Positions 26,551 to 35,518 are shown, counted from the stretch's first letter. The stretch is 64,000 bases of DNA from an uncultured Gammaproteobacteria bacterium (GCA_947260025.1 CAMYON010000014.1:1-64000), one strand, 5' to 3'. Made by a program: numbers and translations. Notes: generated by a model from the sequence alone, not told the origin.

Positions 26551-27272
26551 CTAGAAACTCGTGCCGACACCAAGCATCACTACCCAGGGATCGATATCGA
26601 CGTTGACTTCTAATCGACGTTGACTTCTAAATCGCCCGCGAGGGCCGTTTCCAGATCCGCATCGGTTTCGATGTCGATGTACCAGAGCGAGCCGTTGAAG
26701 AACCAGTCTTCGTTAATATCGATATCAACCCCGGCAACTACCGCCAGGCCGGCTGAATCATCGAGGTCGATATCGGTATCGCCGACGACACCCTCGAGTT
26801 CTGAATCAGCATCCTCCTCGGAAAAAATCGTGTAGTTGATGCCTGCACCTACGTTAGGACGTACGTCGGAATCGGGTTGAAAATAGTACTCCACGGTAAA
26901 AGTGGGCGGGAGATGCTCGATGGTACCCGCATCAACGCCGTCGATGGCGCCCTTGTCTCCCTTAATATCATGCTCGAAGGGCAGTGCACCAAGCACGCTA
27001 AAACCGATATTATCGGTGTACATGTAGGTCAGGGTAATGGCCAGCGAGCTACCATCGTCGACCTCGACACCGGTGTCTGAGAGCAGTTCGACTTCTCCGC
27101 TATCGTCATTTGGCATTACCACTGCCGATCCGAAGCGCACCAGAAAATCGCCGGCGCCCTATGCCATCGCCGGCAATGATGCAGCGCAACAAAAAATTAT
27201 GGCCGCAAAGATATCAAGGCATCGGATCGGGAAATTGATCCCGGTTATGTTGAGTTTACGGATTTTTTCGAT
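26551..27272 (-). pseudogene. ompW: ompW-like outer-membrane protein gene, broken
   Basis: Read on the minus strand, conceptual translation gives a lost start (ATC at 27272 where Met is expected, followed by EKIRKLNITG), a good signal peptide ending AASLPAMA, an in-frame TAG (27161-27159) exactly at the expected cleavage site, then an OmpW-family barrel beginning GAGDFLVRFGSAVV. Near the C-terminus a 17-bp perfect tandem duplication (tcgacgttgacttctaa at 26597-26613 and 26614-26630) shifts the frame into a stop. Removing one copy restores the family ending DIDPWVVMLGVGTSF at 26551. The central frame alone is open (26610-27140 from a GTG). OmpW is an eight-strand outer-membrane barrel. Three independent lesions make this a decaying gene rather than one sequencing error. 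Confidence 0.85.
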
Positions 27273-27315
27273 TCCCGAGGGCCTGCAAAACAAGGGCGAG
27301 CAGGCCGGGAATAAC

Positions 27316-28005
27316 CTAACGGCGAGCCTCGCGGGATTCCGATTCCGACAGCGCGTTGTCGCCGACGATTAAAGTCAAAAGAACGCCGATCGAGAGAGAA
27401 AAAGGGAGCCGAAACCTGCAACTAGTCGGTTGCTGGCAGGGAACTAAACGATCAGTCTCGAAAACGCCCCTTTTGAAGATTGAACAATTATCGACTGCAT
27501 TATGGCCGTGTTTACGCCAGACGATATCGCAGTTTCGATAAATCTTATCCTCGACATCATCGTCTTGCAGCATGCTGTCCAATATCAGCCTGGTTTTCAC
27601 ACACCTGCCGATTGTTGCGGCTCCACTTCTTGAATAATACTCGGAACACTCGTCGTACATGGCTTCTGCCTGAGTGCGCCCACCTAACTGATCCTGCGCA
27701 TTATCGATGACCCTGTTCTTTAATTTTATTTGTTTCTTCATGCAGGTTCCTACCCGGGACCCGATGCCGTATCCCCTGTGGTGAGGATATGTAAAGGGCC
27801 CGTATTCTTTCCTGTATTGTTCTACGCAATAGTCGAATATCCTTGCCTCGTCGGGGTAAAGCAGTTTGTAGTGGTGCAGTATACGGAGTTCATTTAGGTA
27901 GTGTTCATAATACTCGTCGTTTGTCCGGTCTCCCGTTTCAGCCGCGCAAACCACTGTGGAAAGCCCCACAATAAACAACGTGACCACAAAATTGAGGACT
28001 GTCAT
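27316..28005 (-). CDS. Exported Cys-containing hypothetical protein with C-terminal membrane segment
   Basis: 229 residues: a signal peptide (about 1-21, STVVCAAE), a soluble middle with Cys residues spread over the chain (in DYCVEQY, GTCMKK, DECSEYY, GRCVKTR, RNCDIVW, DNCSIF), suggesting disulfides or a repeated Cys-motif domain, then a hydrophobic stretch near the C-terminus (LPFSLSIGVLLTLIVG). The segments spaced by Cys (YDECSEYY, YRNCDIVW, FDYCVEQY) look like weak internal repeats. It begins 9 bp after the stop of the HD-GYP gene and is probably co-transcribed with it. No family recognised. Confidence 0.65.
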   Translation of the reverse strand: MTVLNFVVTLFIVGLSTVVCAAETGDRTNDEYYEHYLNELRILHHYKLLYPDEARIFDYCVEQYRKEYGPFTYPHHRGYGIGSRVGTCMKKQIKLKNRVIDNAQDQLGGRTQAEAMYDECSEYYSRSGAATIGRCVKTRLILDSMLQDDDVEDKIYRNCDIVWRKHGHNAVDNCSIFKRGVFETDRLVPCQQPTSCRFRLPFSLSIGVLLTLIVGDNALSESESREARR

Positions 28006-28014
28006 TATGCGCCG

Positions 28015-29160
28015 CTAACCGTAAAAATCTTCCCTGAATTGCTCCTGGATCTGTTCCACCTCATCCAGGTTCTGAATTAGCGCATTCACGCAATCCCGAT
28101 CGAGCTTCTCGCCGGCCAGTTTATTGAGTTCCTCGATAGCAGCTTCATTCGACCAGGCGTTTTTATAGGGTCTCGCGCTGGTCAATGCATCGAATACATC
28201 TGCGACTGCAACGATACGAGCTTCAAGGGGAATCTGCTCGCCCTTAATACCCCTGGGATAGCCCTGCCCGTTGACGGATTCGTGGTGGAATTCTGCAATA
28301 TTGCGCAGCATGTCCACGTACTCGATATTCTCGAGCCCGAAGTTCTCCAGAATCTCGTCCACCATTCGCTTGCCCAGATTCGCATGGCTGTGCATGACCT
28401 CGGCTTCGCTATCGTTTAGCCCGGCGGGTTTGAGCAGAATGTCGTCTGGAATACCGATTTTGCCGATATCGTGCAGCGGCGAGAACATGAACAAGTGCTC
28501 GATATAATCATCGTTCAGGCGGTATTTATCAGCGATCGAACTGGCAATTATCCGACAGTAACGCGACATTCGATCAAGGTGACTGCCCGTCTCCGGGTCG
28601 CGTATATGCGTTATGTTACCGGTGGTTTTTACCGCGGCGGTCAACACCCTGATCGAGGTGATTTCATTGATCACCATTAACGAGATCAAGTGACCGTAGG
28701 TATCAATCTGACGCAGCGTGTTCTCGTCAAAAACATCCTTTTTATCGGAATTGAAAAATATGAACCCAAAGAATATGCCGTTATTGAACATCGGCATGGT
28801 ATAGCTCGCCGCGTAACCGTAACGTCCAAGCCGCTTCGAGTGCTCACTTTCTTCTCCTTCGAAGGTAAGCATGTTGTTTATAACTCGCGGTAAACCGGTT
28901 TTCAGAATTTCCTTGAGTGAAGGCGCATCGTCGATCAGGGCACTGTAATGCTCCAGCGGATTATCGTCTCCGCTACTGTGCATGTAGGTTTTCAATACGC
29001 TCGTCTCAGGATCATAAATCGCTATTGCGATGCGGACAATGAACGGGAACAGGTCAGCGACGGATTTGTGGGTTGCCTGCAGTTTGTCCTGCAGCGGGAC
29101 GAGCTTATTAAGTTCCTCGAGTGGATCGTTATGCATGGTCATGTGTTTGTTTAGCTGCAT
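28015..29160 (-). CDS. GAF and HD-GYP domain protein (putative cyclic-di-GMP phosphodiesterase)
   Basis: 381 residues: an N-terminal GAF-like sensor (about 35-175) and an HD-GYP domain with HDIGKIGIPD, HANLGKRMVDE and HHESVNGQGYPRGIKGEQI, followed by RIVAVADVFDALTSARPYK. All metal-binding His/Asp and the GYP motif are present, so hydrolysis of cyclic di-GMP is expected. It has no membrane helix, so it is cytosolic. The ATG at 29160 lacks a clear ribosome site; ATGs at 29142 and 29136 are alternatives. Its partner gene 27316-28005 follows at once. Confidence 0.9.
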   Translation of the reverse strand: MQLNKHMTMHNDPLEELNKLVPLQDKLQATHKSVADLFPFIVRIAIAIYDPETSVLKTYMHSSGDDNPLEHYSALIDDAPSLKEILKTGLPRVINNMLTFEGEESEHSKRLGRYGYAASYTMPMFNNGIFFGFIFFNSDKKDVFDENTLRQIDTYGHLISLMVINEITSIRVLTAAVKTTGNITHIRDPETGSHLDRMSRYCRIIASSIADKYRLNDDYIEHLFMFSPLHDIGKIGIPDDILLKPAGLNDSEAEVMHSHANLGKRMVDEILENFGLENIEYVDMLRNIAEFHHESVNGQGYPRGIKGEQIPLEARIVAVADVFDALTSARPYKNAWSNEAAIEELNKLAGEKLDRDCVNALIQNLDEVEQIQEQFREDFYG

Positions 29161-29262
29161 TGAAGCAAAGGTTCAGGCCCTTGATTTCTGATTCTAAAAT
29201 CGAGGATTCCAGGGCTCCCATAATTCCAGATACTGACGGCTATCGGCTTGAGCAATGCAGGC

Positions 29263-29544
29263 TCAGGGCCCGGTGACAGCCTTGATCAGGCTGCGCAGCG
29301 ATTCCCAACTCCGCTCGAGATCCAGTTTGAATTCTTCCCATTGATCTTCGTGCGTCTCGGCAAACAGTTCCAGCTTTTGCTCGGCCTCCTGCAACGCGAT
29401 TTTCAGCTCTTCGGCCAGGGTCAAATATTCCCCTTCAAGCTCACTTTCGGCCTTGCCCGCCCTGGCTTTCAAAGCTTGATACTCGCTTTTTAACTGCGCC
29501 AGCTCCGAGCGCATTTTTTGTTCGAAACCCTGTTTCGTACTCAT
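29263..29544 (-). CDS. Small coiled-coil protein
   Basis: 93 residues, highly charged, predicted as continuous helix or coiled coil (MRSELAQLKSEYQALKARAG ... LTLAEELKIALQEAEQKLEL), with no signal or membrane segment and a Trp-containing C-terminal part (DQWEEFKLDLERSWESL). It resembles small stress-related or apolipoprotein-like helical proteins, but no family is assigned. It stands alone between the HD-GYP gene and the DUF1499 gene. Confidence 0.65.
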   Translation of the reverse strand: MSTKQGFEQKMRSELAQLKSEYQALKARAGKAESELEGEYLTLAEELKIALQEAEQKLELFAETHEDQWEEFKLDLERSWESLRSLIKAVTGP

Positions 29545-29642
29545 GTCGCACCATCCATAATATACCGTTCTTAGACTAGTTTTTTCATTCTGGCCTAATC
29601 TACCACCGAAATCTTGATGCCTGTCAATGCCTGGAGGCGAAA

Positions 29643-30110
29643 TCAGTCTGCCTGCAAAAGAAATAACTGTCTAAGACGTTCGACCCTTTTTCGGTTAACG
29701 CCACCGTCGCCCCGCCCGACTCTGGACGCGGAGCGCAGGTGAATCACCCTTTGTTCGGTATCGATTCTGATTTCCAGGTCATCGACAAACCTGAATATCG
29801 GGGAGGTAAAAGCAGCCGCGAGATAATCGGTTTTTTCTGCCTGGATGCTGCCACCCATTGCGTCAACAATAGTTTTGATCCTGGCCAGGGTTTGTGACGC
29901 ATCACCATCCGACATAACCAGCGGTTCGATATAGTGCTCAGCATCCGGCTCGAACTCACTGCAGACGCAATTGGGCGTAGCAGGACATTGCGTTAATCGA
30001 CCCCCGACCAGTCCATTTGCCGTCGCGGATTTCGACAGGTAGGCGATAACGAAAAGGCCGGCAATTGCTAATAGAACCAGCGAGGCAAGCGTGATTATTA
30101 GAATCTTCAG
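29643..30110 (-). CDS. DUF1499 membrane-anchored protein with non-ATG start
   Basis: The only in-frame ATG (29915) would cut away the family's N-terminal half. Read further upstream, the frame gives a transmembrane helix (ILIITLASLVLLAIAGLFVI), then CPATPNCVCSE, the DUF1499 hallmark, and continues to SDGDASQTLARIKTIVDAMGG. The frame opens with CTG at 30110, overlapping the TGA of the upstream transporter (CTGA), with ATT or ATA codons just after. I infer translational coupling and a rare start codon; full length is about 155 residues. Function of DUF1499 is unknown. Confidence 0.7.
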   Translation of the reverse strand: MKILIITLASLVLLAIAGLFVIAYLSKSATANGLVGGRLTQCPATPNCVCSEFEPDAEHYIEPLVMSDGDASQTLARIKTIVDAMGGSIQAEKTDYLAAAFTSPIFRFVDDLEIRIDTEQRVIHLRSASRVGRGDGGVNRKRVERLRQLFLLQAD

Positions 30111-31006
30111 GTCCTGTACTCCGAACTAGCCTGTCGTTTTTGCAGGCTTTCACGGTGGATGATATAGATGCCACTGCCAATGATCAGCACCGCACCTGCG
30201 ATGGCAAAAGCATCGGGCACATCTCCCCACACGAGGTAACCGATAATCGCAGCCCAGATGAGCGCAGTGTACTCGAATGGTGCGATCAGTGATGGCGCCG
30301 CGATCGCATAGGCCTTGGTCACCGAGAACTGGGCTATAACGCCGAAGAACGCGACTGCAATCACCAGCAGGTACTCTCCCGGATCGAGCGCCTGCCACAC
30401 CCAGAACTGCGGAACCCCCAGTATCAGGACGAACCCCAACAACGTGTAGAATAACATCGTGCTGGTATTTTCCCGTTCTCCGAGAATACGGGTCAGGCCG
30501 GCGACGAACGCCCAGCAAAGAGCGGCACCCAACATCAGCAGGGCCGGCACGGATATCCCGGTCGTCGGATTAGTGATCAACAGCACACCGATAAATCCGA
30601 CGATGATTGCCAGGACCCGGCGCAGCCCCACCGTTTCGCCGAGAAGCGGCACCGAAATGATCGCGAGAAATAGCGGGAAGGAGAAAAACAACGCCACCGC
30701 GGTGGCTAGCGGCAGGTATTTCAGGCTGAAAAAAAACAGGATCCAGCCAAGGATATTGATTGCCGAACGCAACAGCAGTAACCACGGGCGCTCTACCCGC
30801 AGGGATATCTTTTCGCCGGTCAGCCGCGTGCTTCCACCGAGGAACACCAGTCCGAACAGGCTGCGTAAAAAAAGAATCTGTAGCACCGCGACCTCGGCTG
30901 AAAGCCACTTGATACCGGCATCCTGGATCGAAAAGCACAAGCCGCCGATGACAGTAATCGAGATTCCGAGACCGGCTCTATTGGTGCGTAGGGTTACTGA
31001 GGCCAA
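30107..31006 (-). CDS. EamA/DMT-superfamily transporter
   Basis: 299 residues with about ten membrane helices in two EamA repeats (GLCFSIQDAGIKWLS, LPLATAVALFFSFPLFLAIISVPLLGE, EYTALIWAAIIGYLVWGDVPD). Likely an inner-membrane metabolite exporter. The start is a TTG at 31006, with no in-frame ATG before the first helix. It overlaps the start of the DUF1499 gene, so the two form an operon. It is divergent from ridA. Confidence 0.88.
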   Translation of the reverse strand: MASVTLRTNRAGLGISITVIGGLCFSIQDAGIKWLSAEVAVLQILFLRSLFGLVFLGGSTRLTGEKISLRVERPWLLLLRSAINILGWILFFFSLKYLPLATAVALFFSFPLFLAIISVPLLGETVGLRRVLAIIVGFIGVLLITNPTTGISVPALLMLGAALCWAFVAGLTRILGERENTSTMLFYTLLGFVLILGVPQFWVWQALDPGEYLLVIAVAFFGVIAQFSVTKAYAIAAPSLIAPFEYTALIWAAIIGYLVWGDVPDAFAIAGAVLIIGSGIYIIHRESLQKRQASSEYRT

Positions 31007-31067
31007 CTGGATTATGCGCCATGTTTGTCGTAAAACGACATTAACATAACCTTGTGGAGAAATCGTA

Positions 31068-31463
31068 ATGCCAAGAACAGTTCTGAAGCCCGAGCAGTTA
31101 AACTTCCAACCACGCCCGACCTACCCTTATTCTCCTGGCGCCCGCGGCGGCAATATGGTGTATACCGCGGGGCAGGTTGCCTGGGGCAGCGACGGCAATA
31201 TCGTCGGTGTCGGCGATATCGAAGCCCAGACTCGCCAGACATTGAACAATGTCGAGGCCGTACTCAGGGAAGGCGGCGCGACCTGGAGCGATGTCCTGAA
31301 ATGTAATGTCTATCTCAAGGACATGAGAGACTTTCAGAGAATGAACGGCATCTTCAGCGAGATATTCCCCGATAACCCGCCGGCAAGGACAACCGTGCAG
31401 ACACCGATGGCCGAGGAGACCATGTTGGTCGAAATCGAGGCGGTTGCCTATATTGGCGACTAG
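31068..31463 (+). CDS. RidA-family reactive-intermediate deaminase
   Basis: 131 residues, full length for RidA/YjgF. Motifs: GGNMVYTAGQVAW, DIEAQTRQTLNNVEAVLREGGATWSDVLKCNVYLKDM and PARTTVQTPMAEETMLVEIEAVAYI with the carboxylate-binding Arg. The enzyme hydrolyses reactive enamine/imine intermediates produced by PLP-dependent dehydratases. Divergent from the DMT transporter gene. Confidence 0.93.
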   Translation: MPRTVLKPEQLNFQPRPTYPYSPGARGGNMVYTAGQVAWGSDGNIVGVGDIEAQTRQTLNNVEAVLREGGATWSDVLKCNVYLKDMRDFQRMNGIFSEIFPDNPPARTTVQTPMAEETMLVEIEAVAYIGD

Positions 31464-31579
31464 CCGAGCAATCGAAAGCTAACCGCGGCCCGACTTTGTC
31501 GACTTCAATTATATAATTGCGGCGCCAGTTAACTTATAATCCATCACCATATACCCACTACCGATAGTAAAGAGGCACC

Positions 31580-32245
31580 GTGGAATACCTGGATTCGGTT
31601 TGGCAAATTGGCATCATCGCACTGGTCGCCGGTGTAATGATCGGCGCACTGGCTTATCGGCTGCTCGCACCATCGATAAAACAGGCCGATCAAATAAAAA
31701 CCGAACTGGACACGGCCAGGGACGAGCTGGACAGTTACAGGACCAGCGTCGGTCAACACTTCGACAAGACCTCTGAACTGGTGAATGACTTGACGCAAAA
31801 CTATGTCAAGGTTTACCAGCATTTGGCCGAGGGCGCGCAAACCCTGGGCGACAGCAAAACCTTCAATAACCTTCTGGAACAGCATCAGGGCAGGGTTTCG
31901 ATCGCCGTCGACGATGACGCAAATACCGCGGATGTAGCCACCGACAACCCGGTTGCCGAACCGCTGACAGCCGAGGCGGAATCCGTGGCAACGGTAGACG
32001 AGCATGCCGAACCGTTCACCGATGTTAAAGCCGCTGAGGTGGAACCTGCCAGTTCGGAAAATGACGCCGCTGAAAAAGAGGCCTCGGCATCAACCGACAA
32101 TCAGGCCGATGCCAGCGAACCAGTCATCAATGTCGATGCGCTCGACAAGGTCGCCGAAAGTGCCGATGTCGAGGTCCCTGCGAAGACGGATAGCGCGGTT
32201 CCCGCAGGCGAAGAAAAAACCGAAGTCAGAACCACCTCCCACTGA
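31580..32245 (+). CDS. zapG: ZapG/YhcB (DUF1043) cell-envelope protein
   Basis: 221 residues from a GTG start. An N-terminal transmembrane helix (about 8-28) is followed by the conserved coiled coil and motif RTSVGQHFDKTSELVNDLTQNYVKVYQHLAEGA typical of YhcB, an inner-membrane protein linked to cell division and envelope growth. The C-terminal 110 residues are an acidic Ala/Glu/Asp/Val-rich tail, longer than in E. coli and probably disordered. A perfect TATAAT (31535-31540) lies upstream without a clear -35. Confidence 0.9.
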   Translation: MEYLDSVWQIGIIALVAGVMIGALAYRLLAPSIKQADQIKTELDTARDELDSYRTSVGQHFDKTSELVNDLTQNYVKVYQHLAEGAQTLGDSKTFNNLLEQHQGRVSIAVDDDANTADVATDNPVAEPLTAEAESVATVDEHAEPFTDVKAAEVEPASSENDAAEKEASASTDNQADASEPVINVDALDKVAESADVEVPAKTDSAVPAGEEKTEVRTTSH

Positions 32246-32247
32246 AA

Positions 32248-32280
32248 CCCGTTACGACTGCACCCGGCACTCGTAACGGG
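32248..32280. terminator. Hairpin between convergent genes
   Basis: A perfect 10-bp stem (CCCGTTACGA 32248-32257, TCGTAACGGG 32271-32280) with a 13-nt loop just after zapG. No T-run follows, but the position between convergent genes fits a transcription end. Confidence 0.55.
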
Positions 32281-32323
32281 GCACGAACGCTCTCCTCATT
32301 CCCGATGCTGCTTACGATGAAAG

Positions 32324-32692
32324 CTACTTTTTTTTATCGAGCATCGATGCGAGATCCGCGAACGGTTTATGGGTAGATTCTGCCGCTTGCGCTGCGGTCG
32401 CGGAATCACCGTAACCCGCGTCAATGTAGCGCGAATGCTCGTTGTCATGACAATAGACACATAGCAGCTCCCAGTTGCTGCCATCGGCTGGATTGTTGTC
32501 ATGATCGTGATCCCGGTGATGCACGGTCAGCTCCCGCAGATTTTTTTCGTCGAACGCGCGCGCACATCGGCCACATACCCAGGGGTACATTTTTAACGCT
32601 TTGCTGCGGTAGCCCTGCTCCCGCTGTTCGCGGGCAGCGCGAGCCTGTGAAACAACGCGATCGAGCTTATCGGTAGAATTATTAGAAGACAT
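32324..32692 (-). CDS. yajD: YajD-family HNH nuclease
   Basis: 122 residues with the HNH core CGRCARAFDEKNLRELTVHHRDHDHDNNP ... CVYCHDNEH. Two CxxC pairs bind structural zinc, and the HH-x-D-H-D cluster forms the catalytic metal site. YajD is a conserved gammaproteobacterial protein of uncertain role. Convergent with zapG. Confidence 0.92.
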   Translation of the reverse strand: MSSNNSTDKLDRVVSQARAAREQREQGYRSKALKMYPWVCGRCARAFDEKNLRELTVHHRDHDHDNNPADGSNWELLCVYCHDNEHSRYIDAGYGDSATAAQAAESTHKPFADLASMLDKKK

Positions 32693-32895
32693 AGCGGTTA
32701 TTCAAAAAAAGTTGGCGGCTTTCGTTTCCAGGCTGATCATACTCCCTGACTAAGGATAAATTCCACAAAGCTATCAACATACGCTTCCTGCTCGCTGTCC
32801 GCGGAAGCGCTGTATCATGACATTTTCTCTGTCGACGACGATCCCCGAATGCTAAGCTCCTGCTTAATAGTTACAGGCCTGACTGCAGAAGATCG

Positions 32896-33381
32896 ATGCG
32901 TATTTTCCGACTAAGTATCAGCGTTCTTTTACTCGCGCTAATCCCGATCGAGGCGGGGTCGCGTGATGCGCTCGCCGCCTGGGACAGTCGCTGTGAAGAA
33001 TGCCACGGGGATCCCGGCGAGTTTGCCGGCAAGTACCTGTGGGATATCGAGGGACAGTTACAAGGCCAGCACCACATCGACAACCTGGACCTGTTCATGC
33101 GTAACCACTATACGCCCGACCACGAGATCGAAATCATCAACAACATGCTGTTGGCCAGGGCCAATTCTCCGGTCAGGTTCGAAACCGAGTGCGAAAATTG
33201 CCATGGCGACGTCAGGGAATTTGTCGAGAAATCCATCTGGGTCAGGGGAAACGGGATCACCGGCATGAAAACGGGCGTCGATATCGACGAGTTTTTACCG
33301 ACCCACCAGGATATGCAGCCTGAAGACATCGTCTTTTATCGGAAATTGTTTGCGCGTATTGCCGGCAAACCCGTCCCGTGA
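32896..33381 (+). CDS. Periplasmic diheme c-type cytochrome
   Basis: 161 residues: a signal peptide (about 1-28, DALAAWD), then two CxxCH haem sites, C33-EE-C36-H37 and C99-EN-C102-H103, each followed by a similar stretch (HGDPGEFAGKYLW and HGDVREFVEKSIW). The protein is therefore an internal duplication of a monoheme unit. Electron-transfer partner unknown; no oxidase or reductase genes are adjacent. The repeated H-G-D tail resembles small multi-haem carriers. Confidence 0.85.
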   Translation: MRIFRLSISVLLLALIPIEAGSRDALAAWDSRCEECHGDPGEFAGKYLWDIEGQLQGQHHIDNLDLFMRNHYTPDHEIEIINNMLLARANSPVRFETECENCHGDVREFVEKSIWVRGNGITGMKTGVDIDEFLPTHQDMQPEDIVFYRKLFARIAGKPVP

Positions 33382-33429
33382 ACCTGGAATGAGTGCCCGC
33401 GAGCCTGCCTGGTGTGATTACCAGCAGAC

Positions 33430-34536
33430 GTGCTACGATCGGACTCGCTAATAGATATTAGCGACACACAGCTACTATTGTTACCTGCCTCCATGCAAGA
33501 CAAACTGCAGCCACTCCTGACCACCGTCCAGCGCAATTGCCATATTTCCGATGCGCGGCACGCTGGCGATTACACGCTGTGTATCTACCTGTTGAAGATG
33601 CGGGAGTATTATCGCTGGGAGAAGGGTTACACCTTTCGCGACAACCTGCCGGAAGGAGACGTTGGTGACTGGCTCAAGGAGCGGGAACTCTTCTGGCAAA
33701 CCATCGAGGATGAATCCTTTGCCGATCTACCGTTCAACGGCGACCGTTTCGACCCCTTCGATAACGAGGCGATAAACGCGGCGCTGAATCCGCACGGGCT
33801 GGTTTACAGCGGCGGACTCGGCAACAAGTGCACCCCGCATTTTTTCCTGGGCAAGCTCGAGCATCACGAATCGAGGCCGGATTGCACGGTCCTCGTGTCG
33901 GTAGACGAGTATGCCCGGGACTTGACGGCCCCACCGGCAATGGCACTGGGCGATACGATCTTTATCCGGCGCGAGTCGCTGCGGCGGATGATCTGGGAAA
34001 GGATCGAGGAATGGCGCTGGAACAAACTGGAAAACGCCATGGGCCGCGCTATCAGCAGCTTCGACTTCGAGAATAACCCCGAGGATGCACTCGGCGAGAT
34101 GACCGATACCGTACTCGAGTCGGTGCTGTTGCACGAAAAAGGCGAGGTGCTCGCGGGAAAACGACTGGGACCGGATTGGGAGCGAATGCTTGCCAGCCTG
34201 CCGCGATCGAAAACCGAAATCATGATTCGCGCCGTGCGAGACCTGTTGGCAGACTCATTGACGACGCTGCCCGCCCTGATCGAGGCTGACAACGATGCCG
34301 CGTTACATTTCTTTTTCGCGAATCTCACGGGTATGCAGAAGTATCTTTTCCCCGCGCTGATGCAGGGCTACGAAAGCTGGACGATGCACGGCTCGCGCAA
34401 CGCGATCGAGGACCTGGTGCCGGCGAGCCAAACGCACTGGAACGGGCTGGCTGATCGGATGCTCGAAAACTATCGAGCCAGCCCGGACGATTTTATCGAA
34501 AGTCTGCAGGCCCTGGTTGAAAACAATAAGTTCTAG
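33430..34536 (+). CDS. Sfum_1244-like protein of unknown function
   Basis: 368 residues from a GTG; the ATG at 33493 is an equally plausible start because recognisable similarity begins near TVQRNCHISDARHAGDYTLC. The pattern CIYLLKMREYYRWEKGY and the long helical C-terminal half recall proteins annotated as the Sfum_1244 family; this is from memory and function is unknown. No signal or membrane segment, so cytosolic. The preceding cytochrome gene ends 48 bp upstream on the same strand. Confidence 0.6.
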   Translation: MLRSDSLIDISDTQLLLLPASMQDKLQPLLTTVQRNCHISDARHAGDYTLCIYLLKMREYYRWEKGYTFRDNLPEGDVGDWLKERELFWQTIEDESFADLPFNGDRFDPFDNEAINAALNPHGLVYSGGLGNKCTPHFFLGKLEHHESRPDCTVLVSVDEYARDLTAPPAMALGDTIFIRRESLRRMIWERIEEWRWNKLENAMGRAISSFDFENNPEDALGEMTDTVLESVLLHEKGEVLAGKRLGPDWERMLASLPRSKTEIMIRAVRDLLADSLTTLPALIEADNDAALHFFFANLTGMQKYLFPALMQGYESWTMHGSRNAIEDLVPASQTHWNGLADRMLENYRASPDDFIESLQALVENNKF

Positions 34537-34714
34537 CCTGTCAGGGCGAGGACGATAGGCGTCGCCAATCCCAACGCTCGTAATTTTTGTTAACTGCAGA
34601 ATGATTCAACCAGGCGCAGGCCCGGACACTGCCTACTGGACCAGCGCGCAACGAATCTTTATTCTTCCCGCTCTGTATTAAAGTTTCGCTCGAAAAGGCC
34701 TGGCCTCTATCAGA

Positions 34715-35518
34715 ATGACAAGCAGTAGCTCATCAATAACTGGACCCGACGATCCTGCGCCCTACTCGATCATCAATGAACGGGGCAAGGCCAGCGTTTT
34801 ACTTGTCGGCGATCATGTCAGCAATGTCATACCAGAATCGCTGGATAACCTCGGTCTCGATGAAGTAAAGCTGCAACAGCATATCGCTTACGACATCGGT
34901 ACGCGTAAACTGATCAATCACCTTGTCGAGCACCTGGACGCGCCGGCGGTGCTGGCGGGCTATTCGCGGCTGGTTGTCGACCTGAATCGCAGCCTCGAGG
35001 ACCCCAGCGTGATGCCGGAGGTCAGCGACGACGTTGCTATTCCAGGTAATCAAAACATGTCACGGGAACATCGTAACGAGCGCATTCATAGCTGTTACAC
35101 GCCCTATCGCAAGGCCATCGACACGATGCTGCACCGCTTTAGGGAAAATGGCGTGGTGCCGGCATTCATCTCGATCCACAGCTTCACCCCGCAGATGGCA
35201 GGTTTTGTGCGTCCCTGGCATGCCGGCATCCTGTGGGACAAGGATCCGCGAATCCCGCTGCCGCTGATGGCAAACCTGCGCGCCCATCCCGACGGTTTCA
35301 ACATCGGCGACAACGAGCCCTATTCCGGCAAGCACCCGGCGGACTATACGATAGACCATCATGCCGAGGCGGCCGGGCTGCCGCATGTTTCGATCGAGAT
35401 TCGCCAGGATCTGGTCGACACGGAGGACGGTGCCGAACGCTGGGCAACCATCTTGCACGATGCCCTGCGCGAGATTCTTCAGGATCCGGAACTTTACCAG
35501 GTCTGGCAATCGGTCTAG
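34715..35518 (+). CDS. N-formylglutamate amidohydrolase-family protein
   Basis: 267 residues with the family's zinc-hydrolase motifs: GDHVSNVIPESLDNLG with the metal His, DIGTRKLINHL, VDLNRSLEDPSVMPEVSD, ISIHSFTPQM and PHVSIEIRQDL. Related enzymes remove N-formyl groups in histidine degradation, but no hut genes are nearby, so the natural substrate may be another acyl-amino acid. Convergent with the amine-oxidase gene. Confidence 0.88.
   Translation: MTSSSSSITGPDDPAPYSIINERGKASVLLVGDHVSNVIPESLDNLGLDEVKLQQHIAYDIGTRKLINHLVEHLDAPAVLAGYSRLVVDLNRSLEDPSVMPEVSDDVAIPGNQNMSREHRNERIHSCYTPYRKAIDTMLHRFRENGVVPAFISIHSFTPQMAGFVRPWHAGILWDKDPRIPLPLMANLRAHPDGFNIGDNEPYSGKHPADYTIDHHAEAAGLPHVSIEIRQDLVDTEDGAERWATILHDALREILQDPELYQVWQSV

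Noticed and set aside
26610-27140. OmpW frame as a functional 176-residue protein from GTG
   Set aside because: It would lack both the signal peptide and the C-terminal strand needed for an outer-membrane barrel; the flanks show clear decayed coding sequence.
29956-30180. 74-residue minus-strand frame at the transporter/DUF1499 junction
   Set aside because: The DUF1499 frame in this stretch carries the conserved CPATPNC motif and membrane helix; this alternative has none.
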